A stretch of 64,000 nt of DNA. It comes from Lucifuga dentata (lineage: Eukaryota > Chordata > Actinopteri > Ophidiiformes > Bythitidae). The translations under genes were made by a program, and so were the position numbers. Below are positions 58,301-64,000 of the stretch, in pieces. The stretch is taken from positions 436,158-500,157 of the forward strand of contig VXCM01001382.1 in the NCBI GenBank assembly GCA_014773175.1, given 5' to 3'. Positions within the stretch are counted from its first letter, which is position 1; each line of letters begins with the position of its first letter. A model generated the notes under the pieces. It made no database searches. It saw nothing but the letters and a program-made list of their open reading frames with translations, and was not told the DNA's origin.

Positions 58301-60150
58301 TTATCCTCCTCAGCTATCTGGACAATGAGGTAAGAAAATGTTTTAAGCTTTTAAGAAGATATTTGTAGTGGATTAAAAGAGAAGATGTTAAAAAAAAAAA
58401 AAAAACNTTAAAAAAAAAAAAAAAACAGTAACAAACTGAGCCAGACAGGATGTGGTGAAATCCTGTTCAAGTATCAAACAAAATATTCAACTAGAAAACA
58501 CACAATGCATGAAGTGCTGTAACTACTGGCTGTAGTCAGATACACAAAACAAACAAAGATGCTGGCTTGCATTGAAACTTGCCATTCATACAAGCCATCC
58601 ATAAAACTTCAAAAGGCAATTTTCAACAAAAGCGTGTGTCCATATTCATATAAGCTTTCGTAGCCATATTATTTGGGACTATTAGCGGCTCCTTGCCATT
58701 ATTTTCCTCTCCTGCTGAGAGCTTTGTTATAATGACTGAAAAATGCTGCATTTAAGGTATTTGCTTACGATTTGTGGGCAATTTTTCTGTAGGGCAACAT
58801 GTTCCAGACGGCTATTTACAACCAGACTGTCACCATCACTGAGCGAGAAGAGGGACTGGATGGAGAGACGTAAGGACTTCTACTTGCTTTATGTTATAGC
58901 CTATTACATAAACATGCATAAATGTAGATAACTTTGTTTTTGTGTGACAGGGAAATGTTTAGGGAAGAGCACATCACGTACCAAAATGACCAAATTAGAA
59001 GCTTGCAAACTAATTTGTAGGAGAAGCAGGAGAAAGTGTTTCGCCATCCTAAAAGTCAAACCAGAAAAGTTTTCAGTTGTAAAAATCCATAGGCCCCAAT
59101 ATTTTGTAGATTAATCTTTAGAATTAAGATGGGATTTGCACTTGTAATTGATAATGATTTTTTTATTTTAATTTTTTGATTGAAGCTGTTTGCTCTCCAG
59201 TGTCATTTGCATACATTTCATTAGTAAAATGCCAAATTTTAAGGAGAGATTGAAATGTTTTCATACTGCATCCTTCAACTAATCAAGTGATAAAATTGTG
59301 ATTGGCTGATTGAAATATTCAAATGAATTACATATCAAAAACATACCATTTAATTATAGATGCTACAAATTTTGTTGATTTCTGTTCACTGATTAAAGGA
59401 TTGTGTTTGTTTTGTCTGCAGGATCTTTATGTATGTCTTCCTTGTTGGGCTGGTGGCCCTGATGCTCTTTGGGCTGTACCAGGTCCTGGAGACAAGGACG
59501 GTATGTGTTTGTCTTTGAGCAGCTTGTTATATTATATTACATTTTAATATACAGTATTTATAACATAAATTAAAATATCTGTGATTTAAATGTGTAACTT
59601 GAAGAAGAGTAAGCAACAAGTTAGGTTTTACTGCAGCAAAGTATTTTTTTGCATGTAAAGTCAACAGTAGCAGTGATGTGTTATATTAACATATCATCAT
59701 CCACCTTGTAATCTTCCCTTCAAACAGGAATAAATTGAGACTGAAGGATAAAGAAAAGATCTGATTGAAATTAAGTATGTTTTTCTATTTTATGTCTCGC
59801 AGAAAAAGAGAATGTCAGTAAAAATAGAGACGGGTACTGCTGGGATAAATGATGTGGATATCAGCTGGATTCCTCAGGAAACCCTCAATGTCATGAGTAT
59901 GTCAATTTTGTTCTGTGTTGCAAGCCAGACCTCCTCCTCTCCTCTCTAAGTTTCAACAGGTTTCAACTACTTGCTTCAATATCCATGTCTTTTCAGTTGT
60001 TTGAATTATCACGTACTCATATTACTATTATTAATTATTCCTCCAAATGAAAAAGAAATGCCTGATCCTGCATCCTCTCTTACAGATAAGGCATCCCCTA
60101 AAACATCTCCACGGAAAAGAACCAAACGGGCAGCTGGAGTCGATCAATAA
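55364..60150 (+). CDS. ssr1: Translocon-associated protein subunit alpha (signal sequence receptor 1)
   Basis: Subunit of the TRAP complex at the Sec61 translocon in the ER membrane; helps insertion of particular signal sequences. Exons: 55364-55433, 56696-56805, 56903-57002, 57833-57960, 58195-58329, 58793-58869, 59422-59500, 59803-59896, 60086-60150; 858 nt, 285 aa (human 286). Order: signal peptide [19 protein letters not shown], an acidic lumenal stretch ([14 protein letters not shown], then DDNVDEDSE), the conserved lumenal fold starting [18 protein letters not shown] with two glycosylation sequons (QNFT and YNQT), one TM helix ([19 protein letters not shown]) and a basic cytosolic tail with [12 protein letters not shown] (phosphorylation-rich in mammals). 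The start follows a short leader with a uORF. Intron 3 carries a family A transposon. Confidence 0.97.
57102..57682. mobile_element. TTAA-type miniature element, family A copy 5
   Basis: Left end AAAGGACCAAACTGGTGA; right end ACCAATGGTCCT-TTAA. The left TTAA has mutated to ATAA. About 580 bp, no coding capacity, inside ssr1 intron 3 in the same family as the copies at 5218, 20131, 47945 and 52430. Confidence 0.7.
58388..58426. repeat. Exact 19-nt duplication around a single N
   Basis: 58388-58406 and 58408-58426 are identical (TT, sixteen A, C) with the N at 58407 between them. As at 5804, this looks like unmerged overlapping contig ends, in an ssr1 intron. Confidence 0.7.
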
Positions 60151-61051
60151 ATGAATCTGTATCCAGCCGTCATCTTACTGTCCGTCAGGCTTTTAAAGCT
60201 CATTTCATCTTTAGCCACATTAACCTGATTCCCAGTTACAGCAGCTCTGCATTCCTGGAATCTAATTTCCAGCCCAACTATGGAGTTTACGATGTTCGTA
60301 CGGGTCTTGGCCTCTCAGCCCACCTCTCCTGATGGGACCAATGCAGTTGTTTTGGTCTGAGTGGCCAGAAAGCATCACTGGACTCTACTGTTCTGGTCAG
60401 AGCCATTTACACACTAACAGTATTGAAAACTCTAATTAATTCTGAAAGGGATTTTTTTTTATTAGTATGTGTGAAATTTAATAAAAGAAAATGCTAAATA
60501 ATTTCAATTGGTAGCTTTGGAAATATTGGAGATGTAGCAGAAACTGAGAGCTGAAGACAACTCTCTGTCGGTAATGCTTTGATGTCATAATGTTGCAATA
60601 AGGTTCAACAGCATTTTATTTGCAGATTTATCTGCACTAATAAGATAAAAAGGATTTTATGACTTCATATCATCTAATTCTTCCTTTATGTCATATATGC
60701 AAACACCTTTGTGCCTTATCAGTAACGTATATGCAATGTCCTACAAAGCCCTTACATTAAAAAAGTACATGTAATTGGTTGAAATAATGTTTTCTACATT
60801 CAGCAGCATATCTAGGGCTTCCATTTCAATTTTGTGTAAAATACTGTATGCAAGATGTGGGGCAGTGGCAGCTGCAGTCACAACAAAAATGAAAATAGCA
60901 TTCTCTAGAGATTTCTACAGGACAGTGCACCTGTTCTGTTCAGCTTAATGTTATAAGACACTCAGTGGAGCATTTCAAACTCTGACTTTGTTCAAATGGT
61001 GCAGTCTGTCCTGTTGTATGCTATATGTGTGATAAAACACTTTTTCAGAAA

Positions 61052-61058
61052 CAATAAA
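61052..61058 (+). promoter_or_regulatory. Polyadenylation signal of ssr1
   Basis: AATAAA about 900 nt after the stop codon, at the end of a long 3' UTR; the next sequence is AT-rich and GT-containing. Confidence 0.5.
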
Positions 61059-61059
61059 A

Positions 61060-61757
61060 GGCTGAACAAAAGTTTATTTTGTCCAGTGAATTGTTATTTT
61101 GGAAACTTGGAGATTCTAAGTTTGTCTTGGAGATCTAGACAATCCTAAAACCATCATACTGCTGTTAGAATTAATAAAATAAAGAATATTTCTCATTAGA
61201 ATACGCTCTGCAAAAGCAATCTGCTTCAGATTCTCCAAAAAGACTTTGCTTTTGTGAAAATAGAATAAAGACAAACATAATAAATTATGTTATGAGCTGT
61301 TTTTAAATATTTTCCAACCTTTTTCTAGATAATAGCAGAGCCACTAATTAGCAGAGGTGAGGCCAAGCCATTGTTTTGAAAGTTAGACAAGTCTTGTCAA
61401 CAAGTCACAAGACTGACAAGCCCAAACTTGAGACTTGCTTGTGACTTGCAAAATAATGTATTGGCCTAAAAAATTAATCGGGTTTAATCAAATATTGCTC
61501 CATATGGAATGGCAGCCTATCAAAAAGAACTGAAATAATCATAATGCAACATTTTTTCATAAATTTAAAACACAGTAAAATCTCGATTGAGCTAGTATGA
61601 CAGGTTAAAATGCATTAAAAAAAAAAAAAAAAAAAAGTCCGCTGGGTATCATGAAGTATGAATGTTGCTGGAGAGTTGCTTGGTGGTTCGTCGTTGGTTA
61701 GGTGGAGCTGTCCGGGGCTGAATGGGAAAGATGAGCTCAGTGCGCACTGGGGGCCGG
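61060..61757. other. Spacer between ssr1 and the neuritin gene
   Basis: About 0.7 kb. It has an A-run (about 61616-61636) and GC content that rises toward the neuritin 5' end. No gene seen. Confidence 0.5.
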
Positions 61758-61765
61758 TAACGTCA
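61758..61765. promoter_or_regulatory. CRE-like site upstream of neuritin
   Basis: TAACGTCA (minus strand TGACGTTA) differs by one base from the palindromic cAMP response element. It lies about 190 nt upstream of the neuritin ATG. Mammalian NRN1 is an activity-induced, CREB-responsive gene, so the position is suggestive. Confidence 0.4.
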
Positions 61766-61951
61766 GCAGAGAGCCGGATCGAGGAAGATAACACACCCAC
61801 CAAGTGTTTATCGCTGCTTCATCACTGATTACACACACACATTAATAATGGCCACTTAATCAGCCGGATTATTCCGATTGATGAGCGATTCTCTTCCATC
61901 CCGCGGCTGCAGGGATCCAGGTGTCCTCCGCTGGTGCTGAGATGGGATGAT

Positions 61952-63976
61952 ATGGGATTTTTCATGTCGACCAACATAGGAGGAATCTTTCCGTTTGCCT
62001 TGGGTAAGAGGCTTACGCTCCTCCGTGGTTTCGTTTAAACTGCGATACACTTTTAAATGACTTGTCAGGAAAAAAATAATAATAATACTTCCACGTGGTT
62101 TTATGTTTAAGAAATCTGTTCTTGCGGTGATTAGAATCTTTTTTTGCATGATGAGAGTTGAGGTGATTTTGCATGATTATTAGATCTGGCCGTGGCCAAG
62201 ATGCTTGGTGTCTATTGTTACATGCTGATGGTGTGGAGGCTTTTAGATTCAGCAGTGAAAGCCATCAAACTCTTTTAAGTGCTAATCTTCGGAATATTAT
62301 TTTTTATTAATTATAATCAGTCCTTTCATTGAATTTTGGACACTGAAATTACAAAAAGCACTGAATAGATCATTATATACATGTGGAATATGCTTATGGG
62401 CTGCAGCATCTATTACATCTGACTAAACTATAGACATTTATTGAAATGAGATTAGAAAACCTTTACGTTCACAGATTAGCAGGATTGTCAAAAAAAAAAA
62501 AAAAAAAAAAGATGACATATACTTGGCAAAAACTAATGAGAAATTGAGTGGAACATAAAATGTATTTTGTGAAGGCTACATTTAATAAGGATGCAATCAG
62601 CAGTGAATGAATCTAATGAGAAATGAGGGGGAATCAGATTGAAATTATTCCTCAATGCCAGTTACAAAAGATTTTTCATAACCTTAGTCCTGCATTATTC
62701 AGACCCAGATTGGTCTCAAACATTATTCAAACTTGTCTGTTTGAAGTTAATAGTTTAGCAAGAGCCAAACATTGCAGGTTGGCTGGAATTTGACACCACC
62801 CAGGTATCTGTTTTACAGTGTTCCTGTGCTTCGCTGTGTCAGGAGACTCAGCAGATGTGAAGTGTGAGAACATTTACAAGGACTTTTCTGAGTGTGTCCT
62901 GGAGTTGGGAGACAGTATGGACAACTATCAGGAGAACGTGACCAGTGAGAGGGGAGTGGAGGCTGTGTGCAGGTACCAATAAAACAGACAGTGTGTGTGA
63001 ACAGCATGCAGCATCCATTTGTGCAATATCCTGTTTGTGTAATTAAAGTAACCATTTGCTTAAATATATTTACAGTCTGCAGGTTTTCATTTCAACGAAA
63101 CACGACAGCATCTAACTTTCAACCAGAAAGGGCAAGAAATAACCAGAGATCAGCTGTTGTTGTGCTAGTATGAATAAAATCTGCATGCTTCTAGGCCTTG
63201 TTCAGAAAAACACATATGCAGCACAGTGCACAGCATTCTGCCTGTATAAAATACTGTATGGTGATTAAGGATATGATACAGGCAGATCAGTCAGCTATAG
63301 ACTTGGTGACAAAATGCTAAAAAGAATAAGAATACATGCCATACAGTCAGAGAGAGAAAATAGCAGTGAGTGGTGCTGAGACACCAAGCAATGTACTAAA
63401 TAATTTATGACTTTGCTGCAGCAGTAATAAAATTTGGAGGACACTGTTGTCACTTTACCACACACACACACACACACACACACACTCTACAACCCCAACA
63501 CAGTGTATTGAAGACAAAGAATTACACATAGGCCTTCTGCTGAAAATATCACTTGCAATATCATCCCTGATATTGTTTCGCTCTCTGATGCAGTTGCCAT
63601 GGTAATTAAACCTCAGTTTGACTTAGATGAAGCCACTCTAGCCATATGACTGATAGATTACTGGCAAGCAAAACATTCCACAACGGTCAGTGCATATCTG
63701 TGATGAATTTTGATCTGATTATTATTCTTTGTTTGCCTCAGTCACTGGGAGGATTTCCACACATGTGCCCTCACAGCGCTGTCCGACTGTCAGGATGAAG
63801 GTAGCTCCATCTGGGAGAGTCTGAGGCAGGACTCCAGGAACATTCGCTTCCAGGGGAGCCTATTCGAGCTGTGCAGCCCCAGCTCTTCCCCCAGCTTGAG
63901 GTTGCCTCTGACTGCCCTTTTCCTGCCTCTGCTGGCCATTCTGATCATCACTGGGCCCAACTGGTCCTCGGCATAG
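61952..63976 (+). CDS. nrn1: Neuritin (NRN1-type), GPI-anchored neurite growth factor
   Basis: Small extracellular GPI-linked protein that promotes neurite outgrowth and synapse stability. Exons: 61952-62003, 62819-62972, 63742-63976; 441 nt, 146 aa. The signal peptide runs through GGIFPFALVFLCFAVSG. The mature domain keeps the neuritin cysteine pattern: KCENIYKDFSECVLELGDSM, VCSHWEDFHTCALTALSDC, and FQGSLFELC. A sequon is present in ENVTSE. The C-terminus (LPLTALFLPLLAILIITG) is a hydrophobic GPI-attachment signal after a Ser-rich omega region. The start ATG at 61952 gives MGFF; a second in-frame ATG is at 61964. FQGSLFELC favours NRN1 over NRN1L, and the ssr1 neighbour fits the NRN1 locus, but which teleost copy (a or b) it is cannot be told. 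The 3' UTR leaves the window. Confidence 0.92.
63461..63484. repeat. (CA)n microsatellite in neuritin intron 2
   Basis: Short CA dinucleotide run between the second and third coding exons. Confidence 0.9.
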
Positions 63977-64000
63977 GTGATGAGTATTGGGGTGAGGGGG

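Noticed and set aside
1..64000. CRISPR arrays, tRNA, rRNA or a prokaryote-like gene cluster
   Set aside because: No regularly spaced repeats or cloverleaf genes were seen; the window is ordinary fish nuclear DNA.

Overview
This is a stretch of a ray-finned (teleost) fish nuclear genome. The evidence is vertebrate-type split genes with GT/AG introns, AT-rich spacers, dense CA/GA/CT microsatellites, an L2-type LINE fragment, TTAA-flanked miniature transposons, and proteins that all resemble vertebrate families. Most genes are multi-exon, so they do not appear as long open frames. I assembled them by joining short exons at splice sites and checking that the reading phase closes. Every model below sums to a multiple of three and comes within about ten residues of the human protein length as I recall it.

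Layout, left to right. 1-7147: microsatellite-rich non-coding DNA upstream of lrrn2, with one possible 5' UTR exon ending at 650. 7156-9507 (+): lrrn2, a single-coding-exon LRR/Ig/FN3 membrane protein. 9508-13464: convergent 3' ends of lrrn2 and elmo2, with a 5'-truncated L2-like LINE. 13465-26077 (-): elmo2, 20 constitutive coding exons plus an unexpected 36-nt cassette, and a 5' UTR exon at 29611-29664. 29.7-33.7 kb: spacer. 33859-41124 (-): arfgap1, with a 5' UTR exon and housekeeping-type promoter near 42.5-42.7 kb. 44449-45897 (+): an intronless Rh-family ammonia channel gene with its own TATA promoter. 45.9-50.6 kb: spacer. 50761-53812 (-): sit1, a small lymphocyte transmembrane adaptor in six short exons. 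55364-60150 (+): ssr1 (TRAP-alpha). 61952-63976 (+): a neuritin (nrn1-type) gene whose 3' UTR runs off the window.

The genes do not form a pathway. They act in cell-surface adhesion (lrrn2), Rac activation with DOCK proteins (elmo2), Golgi COPI/Arf1 cycling (arfgap1), ammonia transport (Rh), T-cell signalling threshold (sit1), ER translocation (ssr1) and neurite growth (nrn1). Shared synteny seems patchy: elmo2/arfgap1 correspond to human 20q13 and ssr1/nrn1 to human 6p24-25, while lrrn2 and sit1 have human counterparts on other chromosomes (from memory).

Points most worth a second look: the in-frame 36-nt elmo2 cassette and 33-nt arfgap1 cassette; a fish sit1 that ORF-based annotation would miss; the intronless Rh gene; two TTAA-flanked foldback/MITE families; and eleven single-N gaps, two of them flanked by exact duplicates that look like unmerged contig ends. 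I found no CRISPR array, rRNA, tRNA or exotic multi-gene system.
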